From contig JACJWR010000002.1 in assembly GCA_020637055.1 (NCBI GenBank), positions 372,001-436,000 of the forward strand: 64,000 nt of DNA, read 5' to 3'. The translations under genes were made by a program, and so were the position numbers. Below the pieces are notes generated by a model. That model was not told the origin of the DNA and made no database searches. It saw nothing but the letters and a program-made list of their open reading frames with translations. Shown here one piece after another: positions 25,005-33,952 of the stretch. Source of the DNA: Actinomycetota bacterium (GTDB taxonomy: Bacteria > Actinomycetota > Actinomycetes > S36-B12 > UBA10799). Numbering within the stretch: position 1 is the stretch's first letter; every line of letters starts with the position of its first letter.

Positions 25005-27701
25005 TCAGCCGCGGCGCCGGCGGAAGGCCTTCTCGACCTCGATCACCACGGCCGGGACCAGCGCCAGGCCGATCGCGATCCACCACTGCGAACCGTTGAG
25101 CGCCACCGTGCCGATCAGCGGCTGCAGGCCATCCCAGTCGACCGCCAGCCAGGTGAGCACCAGCGGAACGGCCAGCCAGGAGAAGTACGCCGGGTAGGGC
25201 CCGAACCAACCCGGGGTGAGATCGCGGCGGAGGGCGGCCGCGAGCAGCACGGTCGACAGGCCCATCACGGCGAAGGCCATGGTCTGACCGATTTCGCTGC
25301 CCCACCCGCTGGCGTCGGCGATGACGTAGGCGAGCAAGCCCACCACCGACTGCGTGAGGCCGAACAGCAGCCAGCGCGGCATCGTGCGACGGTTGAGGAT
25401 GGGAACACTCGGATCCCTCGGTGGCGCGTCCATGATGCCGGGCCCAACCGCATCGGTGGAGATCGCCAGCGCGGGGAACAACCCGATCAGGAAGGTCACG
25501 AAAATCAGTTGGGCCGCGGTCAGGGCGTTGCCGGAGTTGATGTTGAACACGCTCGCCAGCAGCATCAGGCCGAGCACCCCAAACAGGCCGACCAGCACGT
25601 AGCGGATCTGCGCAGTGATCTTGCTGTAGATGTCGCGGCCGAGTTTCACCGCTGTGATCAGGGTGCCGAAGTTGTCGTCGGTGAGAATCATGTTGGCGGC
25701 CTGCTTCGTCACCTCCGCCCCGCTGCCCATGGCGACTCCGATATCGGCCTTCTTCAACGCCGCCGCGTCGTTCACCGCGTCACCGGTCATCGCCACGATG
25801 GCACCGTCGCGCTGCATCAACGACACCAGTCGGAGTTTGTCCTGCGGTGACACCCGGCCGAACACGTGCAGGTGGGGGAGTGTGTCGAGCAGGACCTGAT
25901 CGCTCATCCGGTCCATCTCGGCGCCGGTCACCACACCCTCGCCCAGACCCAGATCGGCGGCGATCGCTGCGGCGGTGACCGCGTGATCACCGGTGATCAT
26001 GCGCACTTCGATCCCTGCGTGCCGGGCGGTCCGGACGGCTTCGATCGCCGAAGGGCGCAACGGGTCGATGATGCCCACGAGTGACACGAACACAAGGTTG
26101 GAGACGGCCGCCATAGGATCGGCAGCGACGGCGTCGGCCTCGTCGGCGGGTCGATCGACGTAGGCGAACGACATCACACGCAGGCCTTTGCCCGCGAGTT
26201 CGGCGTTGGCCGCGGCGATCCGCTCGGAGACCTCGTCGATTCCGACGATCTCACCGTTCCACATGGCCCGGTCGCAACGTGCCAGCACCACGTCGGGGGC
26301 ACCCTTGACCAGACCGATCAACGAATCCGGAGCACCGTCCTCGAGCGGAGCGACGTGGAAGGTGGCCATGAACTTGTAGGAGGAGTCGAACGGCACCAAG
26401 GCGACCCGGGGGTACTCCCGACGGCTGATGTCGGCATCCACACCCATCTTCGCGGCGAGCACCACCAGGGCGAGTTCGGTCGGATCCCCGATCACATTGC
26501 CCTCGGCGTCGACCCGGGCGTCACTGCACAGGGTGAGTCCGTAGCCGAGCGCGGTGAAGTCAGGCAGCCCGGCGCCGGCAGCGTGCAGAATCGCCCCCTG
26601 GGTGGAGTAGCCCTCACCTTCGATGCGGAACCAATCGCCGTCGGTGAACATCTCCACCGCGGTCATCATGTCCATGGTGAGGGTGCCGGTTTTGTCGCTG
26701 TTCACTGCCGAGACTGATCCGAGCGTCTCGACGTCGGTGAGGGTGCGCACGATCGCCTTCGCCGAGGCCAGTCGCTGCGCGCCGTAGGAGAGCATGGCGG
26801 TGAGGAAGGTGGGCAGACCGGAGGGGATCGAGGAGATGGCGGTGGCGATGGCCACCAGGGCGATCGTGTTCGCATCCAGCCCCCGCGCGAACCCGATTGC
26901 GATGATGAAGGCCACCGCGATCAGACAGACGCTGGCCAGCCGGATCGTCAACGCCCGGAGTTCCTTCTGCAACGGCGACGGCTCGGACTCGACCGAGTTG
27001 AGCATGCTCGCGATCCGGCCCATCTCGGTCGATTCGCCGGTGGCGACGACCACGGCCTCCCCGGTGCCGCGGGTGACCGAGGTGTTGGCGAACAGCATGC
27101 TGGTGCGGTCGCCGAGCGCGGCCTCTGGATCCTCGACCGGATTCGCGTCCTTGTCGACGGTGGTGCTCTCGCCGGTGAGCGAACTTTCGATCACCTGCAG
27201 GTTGGCCGACGTCGTGATGCGGGCATCGGCGGGCACCAAGTCACCGGCCTCCACCACGATCAGGTCGCCGACGACGAGGTCGACGGCCGGAATGTCGGCG
27301 AGTACGCCGTCTCTTTTGACCCGTGCGGTGGGCACCGCCATCGACGACAACGCGTCGGCGCTGGCTTGGGCCTTGTACTCCTGGTGCGACCCCATGGCGA
27401 CGTTGAGCAGCACCAGCAGGGCCACCAGGATCGCGGTCTCCGGTTGACCGACCACAACGCTCACCACGATGAGGATGCTGAGCAGGACGGTCATGGGATC
27501 GCGCCATTGCCGTGCGATCAAGGTGGCGATCGACGGCCGTGGTGCGGTGGGTAGGGAGTTGGGCCCATCCTGATCGAGTCGGGCAGCTGCGGTGCTCGAC
27601 TCGAGCCCGTTCTGTTCGTCGGATCCGAGTGCAGCGACCACCGCCGAGGCGCTCTGGGTGAACCAACGAGCGTTGGCGCTGCTATTCGTGAGCTGACTCA
27701 T
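25005..27701 (-). CDS. P-type cation-translocating ATPase (P2-like) with altered ion-site motif
   Basis: The 898-residue pump has an N-terminal cation-ATPase domain, the A-domain TGES (176-179), the phosphorylation motif NSDKTGTLT (Asp336), the ATP-binding domain, and ITGDHAV and MTGDAVNDAAALKKADIGVAMG in the P domain. Around ten membrane segments are visible, six after the P domain, as in Ca2+/H+/Na+ pumps. The M4 motif reads IPSGLP (292-297) where Ca2+ pumps have the ion ligand Glu in IPEGLP, so ion choice is uncertain. The start ATG 27701 follows CCGGAGGACGAG. It converges with metH, 22 bases apart. Confidence 0.92.
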   Translation of the reverse strand: MSQLTNSSANARWFTQSASAVVAALGSDEQNGLESSTAAARLDQDGPNSLPTAPRPSIATLIARQWRDPMTVLLSILIVVSVVVGQPETAILVALLVLLNVAMGSHQEYKAQASADALSSMAVPTARVKRDGVLADIPAVDLVVGDLIVVEAGDLVPADARITTSANLQVIESSLTGESTTVDKDANPVEDPEAALGDRTSMLFANTSVTRGTGEAVVVATGESTEMGRIASMLNSVESEPSPLQKELRALTIRLASVCLIAVAFIIAIGFARGLDANTIALVAIATAISSIPSGLPTFLTAMLSYGAQRLASAKAIVRTLTDVETLGSVSAVNSDKTGTLTMDMMTAVEMFTDGDWFRIEGEGYSTQGAILHAAGAGLPDFTALGYGLTLCSDARVDAEGNVIGDPTELALVVLAAKMGVDADISRREYPRVALVPFDSSYKFMATFHVAPLEDGAPDSLIGLVKGAPDVVLARCDRAMWNGEIVGIDEVSERIAAANAELAGKGLRVMSFAYVDRPADEADAVAADPMAAVSNLVFVSLVGIIDPLRPSAIEAVRTARHAGIEVRMITGDHAVTAAAIAADLGLGEGVVTGAEMDRMSDQVLLDTLPHLHVFGRVSPQDKLRLVSLMQRDGAIVAMTGDAVNDAAALKKADIGVAMGSGAEVTKQAANMILTDDNFGTLITAVKLGRDIYSKITAQIRYVLVGLFGVLGLMLLASVFNINSGNALTAAQLIFVTFLIGLFPALAISTDAVGPGIMDAPPRDPSVPILNRRTMPRWLLFGLTQSVVGLLAYVIADASGWGSEIGQTMAFAVMGLSTVLLAAALRRDLTPGWFGPYPAYFSWLAVPLVLTWLAVDWDGLQPLIGTVALNGSQWWIAIGLALVPAVVIEVEKAFRRRRG

Positions 27702-27867
27702 GTTCTCTCGTCCTCCGGAGAGCGGACAGATGGGCCTCGATGGCACTACCGTCGCATACATCGGACGCGGTTTGGCGTCCCTTGATGAGAACGCACGGTT
27801 GTCGCACCGCTAGTCGGTGGACGGCAATGATGCAGCCGTGGCGGCGTGGACGAAGGGATGGATTCCG

Positions 27868-28509
27868 GTGCCGGAGGCAGTGTTGTGGGATATGGACGGC
27901 ACCCTCGTTCGAACCGAGGAACTGTGGATGGCCGCCGAAAGCCAGACCATGGAGTCGTTCGGTGGCCATTGGGACGCCCAGGATCAGGCCGTGGCGGTGG
28001 GGGGACCGTTCGACCGGGTGACCGTCTACATGGCCAAGCGGGTCGGGGTGGACGTGGACGTGCTCAGCGAACGCCTGAACCGGACGATCGAGCAGCTCGT
28101 CGCGGCCGAGCACGTGCCGTGGATGCCCGGTGCCAGGGAATTGCACGAGGAACTGGCCGCAGCCGGGGTGCCGCAGGCCCTGGTCTCGAATTCATGGCGG
28201 GAACTGATGACGGCGGCCCTGGCCGACCTGCAGACCAGCTTCGACGTCGTGATCGGCGGCGATGAAGTCGAACGCAGCAAACCGGATCCGTTGCCCTACC
28301 TGACCGCGTGCGCCCGGCTGGGTGTACGCCCAGAGCGGTGCGTCGTGATCGAGGACTCCGCCACCGGGGTGGCTGCGGGATTGGCGGCCGGAGCCGCCGT
28401 GCTCGGCGTGCCCCACGTCGGGGAACTCAACCCGCATCCCCGGCTGACCGTCACCCATTCACTCGTCGGCTGGACTCCCGACCGGCTCGACGGGCTCCTC
28501 GACGGCTGA
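27868..28509 (+). CDS. HAD-superfamily phosphatase, beta-phosphoglucomutase-like
   Basis: The protein (213 residues from GTG 27868) has the HAD motifs AVLWDMDGTLVRTE (nucleophile and acid Asp), ALVSNSW (Ser/Thr) and RSKPDPLPYL with CVVIEDSATGV (Lys and Mg-binding Asp), plus a helical cap between the first two. It is a sugar-phosphate or nucleotide phosphatase or mutase of unknown substrate. GTG 27868 was chosen because the fold begins there and GAAGGGATGG lies upstream; GTG 27838 or 27817 would extend it. Its 3' end overlaps the convergent ceramidase-like gene by 51 bases. Confidence 0.88.
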   Translation: MPEAVLWDMDGTLVRTEELWMAAESQTMESFGGHWDAQDQAVAVGGPFDRVTVYMAKRVGVDVDVLSERLNRTIEQLVAAEHVPWMPGARELHEELAAAGVPQALVSNSWRELMTAALADLQTSFDVVIGGDEVERSKPDPLPYLTACARLGVRPERCVVIEDSATGVAAGLAAGAAVLGVPHVGELNPHPRLTVTHSLVGWTPDRLDGLLDG

Positions 28510-29541
28510 CGGCTGCTCGGCCAACCCGGGGTCGAATCGCTGGGTACGCAGGAACATGAAGAAGCACCAGGTGGCCAACGCCGAAAGTGCGTGCCAGATC
28601 GCGTGACCCTGGATCAGGCTGTCCGGCTGGCAGAAGAAGGTGCCTGGCTGGCCGAGATTCCAGATGTAGAACGCGGCGAGGAACGACGCCAGACCCAGCC
28701 AGAACCACGGGGTGTAGGTGCGCCGCACCGGCACCGGGCCACGGGTGATGAGGGCGGGAAGCCAGAAGAGGATCACCCACCAGTACTCGTCGAGGTTGAG
28801 CACGATGGTCCAGGGGAACACCCCGAAAAGCAGCGCGATGCCGAAGCCGACCAGCCCGGAGTACCAACGGAACTGCGGCGAGGGGAATCGGACGAGTGAT
28901 TCGGAGATGAGCCACAGCGGGATCGCCACCGTGAACAACTCGAAGTTGATGCCCAGGTCCGGCCCCAGCACCCAATAACCGAGGCCGTACAGCGCCACCG
29001 TGCCCAGGTAGGCGGCGGCGAACCAACGGGCCCGCCAACGCCCCAGCAGGGCGAAGTTGTACAGCACCGGCACCATGATGTAGGCGACCATCGAGAGGTT
29101 GTCGAACCAGGCGCCGAAGAACGTGTGGCTGGCGTGCATCAGCATGCTGCCGGGGCCGAGGAAGATCGCCGCTGCCGCATACAGCAGGGCTATCGGTTGG
29201 TTGCCGATGAACGGGTTGCGTCGCGGTCTGTCGCGGCCGGTGTCGCGGGCGAGCACCGCCATCATGGCGAGGCCGGCGACCACGAAGGCGAGGTTGCCGG
29301 CGGTGTTGACCGGCTCCCGGATGACGCCGCCGGAGACCCGCTCGCACCAACGCGACAGGTTCCCGATCGCCGGCTCGTTGGCCGCCGGATCCCACCAACC
29401 CGCCACGCCGCCGGCCGCCAGCAGCACCCCGAAGATCGTGAGCAGCACGATCGCCACGGCCAACGGCTGCCAGGGGGACGGCTCGTCTGGTCGCCGGCGA
29501 CGCCTCCTGCGGGTGTTGCGGGCGGTATCGGTACTCGGCAT
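28459..29541 (-). CDS. Ceramidase-like membrane hydrolase (CREST superfamily)
   Basis: The 360-residue membrane protein matches the alkaline-ceramidase pattern. After a basic N-terminus and one helix come CERVSGGVIREPVNTAGN (Cys66, Glu67), GSMLMHASH (Ser132, His136) with Asp147 in FDNLSM, and HAIWHALSA (His313 and His317). These Ser, His, Asp and paired His residues are the metal and catalytic set of CREST hydrolases. About seven to eight membrane segments are predicted. Ceramides are not typical of actinobacteria, so another amide lipid may be the substrate. The start ATG 29541 has TAGTCT seven bases upstream. Confidence 0.8.
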   Translation of the reverse strand: MPSTDTARNTRRRRRRRPDEPSPWQPLAVAIVLLTIFGVLLAAGGVAGWWDPAANEPAIGNLSRWCERVSGGVIREPVNTAGNLAFVVAGLAMMAVLARDTGRDRPRRNPFIGNQPIALLYAAAAIFLGPGSMLMHASHTFFGAWFDNLSMVAYIMVPVLYNFALLGRWRARWFAAAYLGTVALYGLGYWVLGPDLGINFELFTVAIPLWLISESLVRFPSPQFRWYSGLVGFGIALLFGVFPWTIVLNLDEYWWVILFWLPALITRGPVPVRRTYTPWFWLGLASFLAAFYIWNLGQPGTFFCQPDSLIQGHAIWHALSALATWCFFMFLRTQRFDPGLAEQPSAVEEPVEPVGSPADE

Positions 29542-29548
29542 AGGCGTC

Positions 29549-29554
29549 AGACTA
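29549..29554 (-). promoter_or_regulatory. -10 element of the ceramidase-like gene (leaderless)
   Basis: TAGTCT on the minus strand ends seven bases before ATG 29541. Confidence 0.5.
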
Positions 29555-29579
29555 AACGGACACAACGCATGTTCGCGGG

Positions 29580-32129
29580 CTATTCGCTGGCGATCGCCTG
29601 CAGCACATTCAGTCGCGAGGCTCGCCAGGCGGGCCAGAGCGCGGCGACCACCCCGCCCAGGGCCGAGATCACCACGAACAGGACAAGTTGCGGCACGTCG
29701 ATGCCCAGCTCGGTGATGCCCTCATTGGACAGCACCTGTTGCAGACCGATGCCGTAGAGCACGCCGAGCACCAAACCGAGGACACTGCCCAACACCGCGA
29801 TCAGCACCGATTCGATCAAGATCATCCGGCGTACCTGTTTCCGGGTGGTTCCCACCGCTCTGAGCAGGCCGATCTCCTTGGTGCGTTCGAACACGCTCAG
29901 CGCCAGGGTGTTGACGATGCCGAGGAAGGCGATCAACACGGCCAGGATCAGCAGCGCGACGATGAAGGCCAACAGTTGGTTGATGGATTCCCGGATCTGA
30001 GCCTTGAACTCCACCTGATCCTGCAGCGTCACCGTGGGGTACGGCTCCAAGGCGGCATCCAGGGCAGCCCGGACCTCGGCCTGATCGCTGCCGGGTGTGG
30101 TCGTGATGTAGGCCGCCGAGTCCTGCCCGGGCGCGCCGAGCAGGTCGGCGCTGGCATTGCCCGCGACGAACCCCTGGAAGAACCCGGCCGGCTCGTAGGT
30201 GCCGACGATCTTCACCTCGGCCGGACCGGTCAACGTCAAGACGTTCAGCGATTGGCCCACGGTGAGACCGAGATCGGTTGCCGTGGTGGTGTCCACGATC
30301 ACCGAACCGGCATCGTTGAGGCGGGCCAACTCGCCGTTCGACAGGCTCAGGTTGAGCACATCCGTGATGGCGTCCGGATCGACGATCGTGATGATCGTGG
30401 GACTGTCGCCGGCACCCGGGATCTGCGCCACCGCGGAGCGCACCGCGGTCACCGTCTCCACCCCTGGCACAGCTGCCACGGTTTCGGTGACGACCGGGGG
30501 GAACGGCTGGAAGGTGGCGCCGAAGACGACGTAGTCCGCGCCGATCACGTCGTCCACCACGGCGTCGGTCGACTTGATGGTCGAGGAGGCGATCACACTC
30601 ATCGCGCTGATGAGGGCCAGGCCGATCATCAGAGCTCCGGCGGTGGCGGCGGTCCGGCGCGGATTCCGGCGGGCGTTCTCGACGGCCAGTCGCCCCACGG
30701 TGGAGCGGGAGAACGGCCAGCCCAGCACCGGCACCAAGAGCCGTGCCGCCAAGGGGGCGAGGGCGAGGGCGGCGAACACGGCGGCCAGGGCGCTGACACC
30801 GAGCAACTGAGCGGCGGCGGTGCTGTTGTCCGTCGGTCGAAGCGCCAGGATGGCGAAGATCACCGCGATGGTGAGGAGGACCGCCCCGACGATGCCGCGC
30901 CGCAACAGCGGTGCCGCCGTCGGCGTCGACTCCTCGCGCATCGCCGCGACGGGCGGGACCATGGAGGCCCGGCGCGCCGGGACCAGGGCGCTGACCAAGG
31001 TGACCACGATGCCGATGCCGTAGGCCACGGCGAACGTCCGGGGGAGCAGCACCAACCCGGATCCCGGCAGCGGAGCACCCAACAGGGCGAACAGACCCTT
31101 GAGCCCCTGCGCCACACCGACACCGACCGCCAGGCCGATGGTGGCGGCGATCACGGCCACGAGGATCGCCTCGATCAGCACCGACGTGCGCACCTGGCGC
31201 CGGGTGGCGCCGATCGCGCGCATCAGGGCGAGTTCGCGCGAACGCTGGGCGACCAGGATGCTGAACGTGTTGTAGATCAAGAACGCCGAGACGAACAAGG
31301 CGATCAGGCCGAAGACGAGCAGGAACGTGTTGAGGAAGCCCAGGGCCTGGTTGAGTTGTTCGGTCAGTTCCGACGCCACCTGCTCGCCGGTCTTGCTCTC
31401 CACATCCTCCGGCAACAGCGGTGCGACCCGGTTCTGCAGTTCGGTCTGCGACACGTCGGGTTCGGCCAGCACCCGGATCGAGGTGACCTGGCCCGGGGCG
31501 GTGAGCAACTGCTGGGCGACCTCGGTCGGCCAGATCACCACCGAGGCGCCACCGCCGAGTACCACCGGTTCAACGATGCCGACGACGGTGGGGGTGACCC
31601 GCTCTCCGCTCGGGAGCAGGACCGTGACGGTGCCACCGATCGGCGCCTCGGCCTGCTCGGAGGTGCGCTCGTCGACCACCACGGCATCGGGACCGTTGGG
31701 GGCCGAGCCGGAGGTCAGACGCCATTCGGCCAAATCAGCCGAGTCGATCCAACCCTCGCCGAACCCGACCGAACCCGGACCGCCGCCGGTGCCCAACGGT
31801 TTGCCGTCGGGTCCGAGGACCGCCACGTTGCGCACCACGACGGCGCCGGCCGCCTCGGCCACGCCGGGGACGTCGGTGACCTCGCCGACCAGCGAATCGG
31901 GCATGGTCCGCACCGGACCTTCGTTGCCGAAGCCGGCGTCGAAGGTGGTGGCGGGCTCGATGACGAGGTCCACCTGTCCGGCGCTGGTGAGATCGTTGAA
32001 AGCCTTCTGCAGCGAGTCGGTGAAGATGAAGGTGCCCGCGACGAAGGCCACCCCGAGGATGATCGAAAGGGCCGAGAGGGCGAGGCGAACCTTGTAGGCG
32101 GCCAGTGCCCGCAGTGTGGCTCTGAGCAT
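29580..32129 (-). CDS. ABC transporter permease, FtsX/MacB type, double unit
   Basis: The 849-residue protein has the topology of a duplicated FtsX permease: an N-terminal helix, a large extracytoplasmic MacB-type domain (about residues 45-245), three helices (about 265-370), a middle helix pair, a second extracytoplasmic domain (about 520-690) and three final helices. The segments ELALMRAIGATRRQVRTSVL and EIGLLRAVGTTRKQVRRMIL, conserved after each first helix, confirm the two repeats. It works with the ATPase four bases upstream. Such pairs export lipoproteins, peptides or drugs or drive mechanical work at the envelope; the cargo is unknown. Confidence 0.93.
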   Translation of the reverse strand: MLRATLRALAAYKVRLALSALSIILGVAFVAGTFIFTDSLQKAFNDLTSAGQVDLVIEPATTFDAGFGNEGPVRTMPDSLVGEVTDVPGVAEAAGAVVVRNVAVLGPDGKPLGTGGGPGSVGFGEGWIDSADLAEWRLTSGSAPNGPDAVVVDERTSEQAEAPIGGTVTVLLPSGERVTPTVVGIVEPVVLGGGASVVIWPTEVAQQLLTAPGQVTSIRVLAEPDVSQTELQNRVAPLLPEDVESKTGEQVASELTEQLNQALGFLNTFLLVFGLIALFVSAFLIYNTFSILVAQRSRELALMRAIGATRRQVRTSVLIEAILVAVIAATIGLAVGVGVAQGLKGLFALLGAPLPGSGLVLLPRTFAVAYGIGIVVTLVSALVPARRASMVPPVAAMREESTPTAAPLLRRGIVGAVLLTIAVIFAILALRPTDNSTAAAQLLGVSALAAVFAALALAPLAARLLVPVLGWPFSRSTVGRLAVENARRNPRRTAATAGALMIGLALISAMSVIASSTIKSTDAVVDDVIGADYVVFGATFQPFPPVVTETVAAVPGVETVTAVRSAVAQIPGAGDSPTIITIVDPDAITDVLNLSLSNGELARLNDAGSVIVDTTTATDLGLTVGQSLNVLTLTGPAEVKIVGTYEPAGFFQGFVAGNASADLLGAPGQDSAAYITTTPGSDQAEVRAALDAALEPYPTVTLQDQVEFKAQIRESINQLLAFIVALLILAVLIAFLGIVNTLALSVFERTKEIGLLRAVGTTRKQVRRMILIESVLIAVLGSVLGLVLGVLYGIGLQQVLSNEGITELGIDVPQLVLFVVISALGGVVAALWPAWRASRLNVLQAIASE

Positions 32130-32133
32130 CGGA

Positions 32134-32925
32134 CTACTCGGCCTGCGCGGAGGTGGCGCGGTCGAGGTGCTTCATCCGGTCCAGCACCGCCTCCGCCGAA
32201 GGGTTGCGGAGTTCGTCGACCACCCGGCCATCGGCCAGGAACAGCACTCGGTCGGAGTAGCTCGCTGCGGTTGCGTCGTGGGTGACCATGGCGATGGTTT
32301 GACCGAACTCGTCCACGCTGCGGCGCAGGAAGCCCAACACCTCGGCACCCGAGCGGGAATCGAGGTTTCCGGTCGGTTCGTCGGCGAAAATGATCGCGGG
32401 CCGACTCACCAGGGCTCGGGCACAGGCGACCTGCTGCTGCTGGCCGCCGGACAACTCGCTCGGCCGGTGATCGAGTCGATCACGCAGGCCTACCGTGTCG
32501 ATCACGGTGTCGTACCAGGCGAGGTCCGGTGAACGGCCGGCGATGTCGAGCGGGAGGGTGATGTTCTCCGCGGCGTTCAACGTGGGGATCAAGTTGAAGC
32601 TCTGGAAGATGAACCCGACCTGATCGCGGCGCAATTGCGTGAGGGCCTTGTCGGAGAGTGTTGACAACGGCGTTTCGCCCAGGTACACTTCGCCGGCGGT
32701 GATCGAGTCCAAACCGGCCATGCAATGCATGAGGGTGCTCTTGCCGGATCCGGAGGGGCCCATGATGGCCGTGAATTCGCCTTCGGCGAGTTGCACGTCG
32801 ACGCTGTCGAGTGCGACGACTTGCATGGCTCCGCTGCCGTAGACCTTGGTCAGTCCGACGGCGTGGGCGGCGGCTACGGTCTGGTCGAGACCGGGCTCGT
32901 CGGATGATGCGGCATCAGCGGTCAT
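32134..32925 (-). CDS. ABC transporter ATP-binding protein, MacB/LolD type
   Basis: The 263-residue ATPase carries Walker A (GPSGSGKST), Q-loop (FIFQSFNLIPTL), signature (LSGGQQQQVACARAL), Walker B (IIFADEPTGNLD) and H-loop (MVTHDATAA). NLDSRSG after Walker B is typical of the MacB/LolD/FtsE class that partners FtsX-like permeases. It is cotranscribed with the permease gene. Its own -10 TAGCGT overlaps the stop codon of the nuclease gene upstream. Confidence 0.96.
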   Translation of the reverse strand: MTADAASSDEPGLDQTVAAAHAVGLTKVYGSGAMQVVALDSVDVQLAEGEFTAIMGPSGSGKSTLMHCMAGLDSITAGEVYLGETPLSTLSDKALTQLRRDQVGFIFQSFNLIPTLNAAENITLPLDIAGRSPDLAWYDTVIDTVGLRDRLDHRPSELSGGQQQQVACARALVSRPAIIFADEPTGNLDSRSGAEVLGFLRRSVDEFGQTIAMVTHDATAASYSDRVLFLADGRVVDELRNPSAEAVLDRMKHLDRATSAQAE

Positions 32926-32931
32926 GCCCTG

Positions 32932-32937
32932 ACGCTA
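32932..32937 (-). promoter_or_regulatory. -10 element of the ABC transporter genes (leaderless)
   Basis: TAGCGT on the minus strand ends six bases before ATG 32925 and includes the stop codon of the upstream RecB-like gene. Confidence 0.5.
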
Positions 32938-33855
32938 CCCGACTTCCCCCCGGTCAGCGGCTTGGGTGGGCAACGGCAGCAGGGCTCCGCCCTGGGCAGG
33001 GCAATGTTCGGCGAAGGAGCACCAGCGGCAGTGCCCGCCCGGCCGCGGCTGCCAGTCACCGGTTTCGGCGATCAGCACGATTGATTCCCAGAGTCGGCGC
33101 AGTTTGGCCTCGAAGCTGCGCAGGTCCTCCACGTCCGGAACGAGGCGAAGGAACTCGCCGTTGCCGAGGTAGTTCAGTTGCAGCAGTGCCGGCAAGGCTC
33201 CGGTCATCCGCCAGATGACCAAAGCGTAGAAGCGCAATTGGAACATCGACTTCTGCTCGAACTGCGGTCCGGGGGAGCGGCCCGTCTTGTAGTCGACGAT
33301 CCGCACACCGACACCCTCGGCGATGTCTACCCGATCCACGAATCCCCGCAGTAGCGGTCCGTCGGGCAGTTGGTACTCGACGTGCAGTTCGCGGTGCGCC
33401 GGCTCCAGGTAGCGGGGATCTTCCATGGCGAAGTAGGTGGCGAGCAGCGGTTCGGCGTCGGTGAGCCAGGCGGCCGATTGCGCGGGATCAGGATCACCGC
33501 CGAAGACAGCAGCGACTTCCGGTTCTTCGGCCAACAGGTCGTCCCAGGAGGACGGAAGCAGCGCGATGGCCTCGTCGAGTGTCCGGTCGGCGGCGGGGAG
33601 GTCGAAGATGCGCTCCAGCACGGTGTGGATCAAGGTGCCCCGAACCATGGCCGGCGAGGGCTCTTCCGGCAGACGGTCGATGGTGCGGTAGCGGTACAGC
33701 AACGGGCAGGTGGTGAAGTCCGAAGCTCGTGACGGTGACAGTGCCCCCAACTGCGGATGGCCAGCCTGGCGGGTGGCCTGCCACAGTTCAGCCGGCGGGA
33801 TTACCACGACCGGCGGTAAGTCCGCCCGGGTTCGCGTGGTGGTGCTCGACGTCAT
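32935..33855 (-). CDS. RecB/Cas4-like PD-(D/E)XK nuclease with an iron-sulfur cysteine set
   Basis: The 306-residue protein is a stand-alone exonuclease domain. GTLIHTVLERIF supplies the His of motif I, FVDRVDIAEG the first acid and VRIVDYKTGRSP the DxK core; QLRFYALVIWR is motif QxxxY. Four Cys bracket the fold: one in FTTCPLLYRY near the N-terminus and three in GHCRWCSFAEHCPAQG near the C-terminus. This is the 4Fe-4S arrangement of Cas4 and AddB. No helicase or CRISPR genes lie nearby, so a repair role is likelier than adaptation. A homologue occupies the same place near trmI in mycobacteria, as I recall. Confidence 0.92.
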   Translation of the reverse strand: MTSSTTTRTRADLPPVVVIPPAELWQATRQAGHPQLGALSPSRASDFTTCPLLYRYRTIDRLPEEPSPAMVRGTLIHTVLERIFDLPAADRTLDEAIALLPSSWDDLLAEEPEVAAVFGGDPDPAQSAAWLTDAEPLLATYFAMEDPRYLEPAHRELHVEYQLPDGPLLRGFVDRVDIAEGVGVRIVDYKTGRSPGPQFEQKSMFQLRFYALVIWRMTGALPALLQLNYLGNGEFLRLVPDVEDLRSFEAKLRRLWESIVLIAETGDWQPRPGGHCRWCSFAEHCPAQGGALLPLPTQAADRGEVG

Positions 33856-33861
33856 GGGAAC

Positions 33862-33867
33862 ACCCTA
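33862..33867 (-). promoter_or_regulatory. -10 element of the RecB-like gene (leaderless)
   Basis: TAGGGT on the minus strand ends six bases before ATG 33855. Confidence 0.5.
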
Positions 33868-33952
33868 TGCGGGGGTCCGACAAAGACGGCGCAGCCTTGT
33901 GGACGAGTCGTGCGGTGAGTGCCCGCTTCGCGCGGCGAGTGTCGGGGCGTCG

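Noticed and set aside
29688..32285. Plus-strand frame of 865 codons antisense to the ABC permease
   Set aside because: High GC keeps the frame open; the product is a low-complexity His/Gln/Arg/Asp mix.
32935..33855. Cas4-like nuclease as a sign of a CRISPR locus
   Set aside because: No repeats, other cas genes or spacers occur nearby, and the gene belongs to the conserved actinobacterial backbone.
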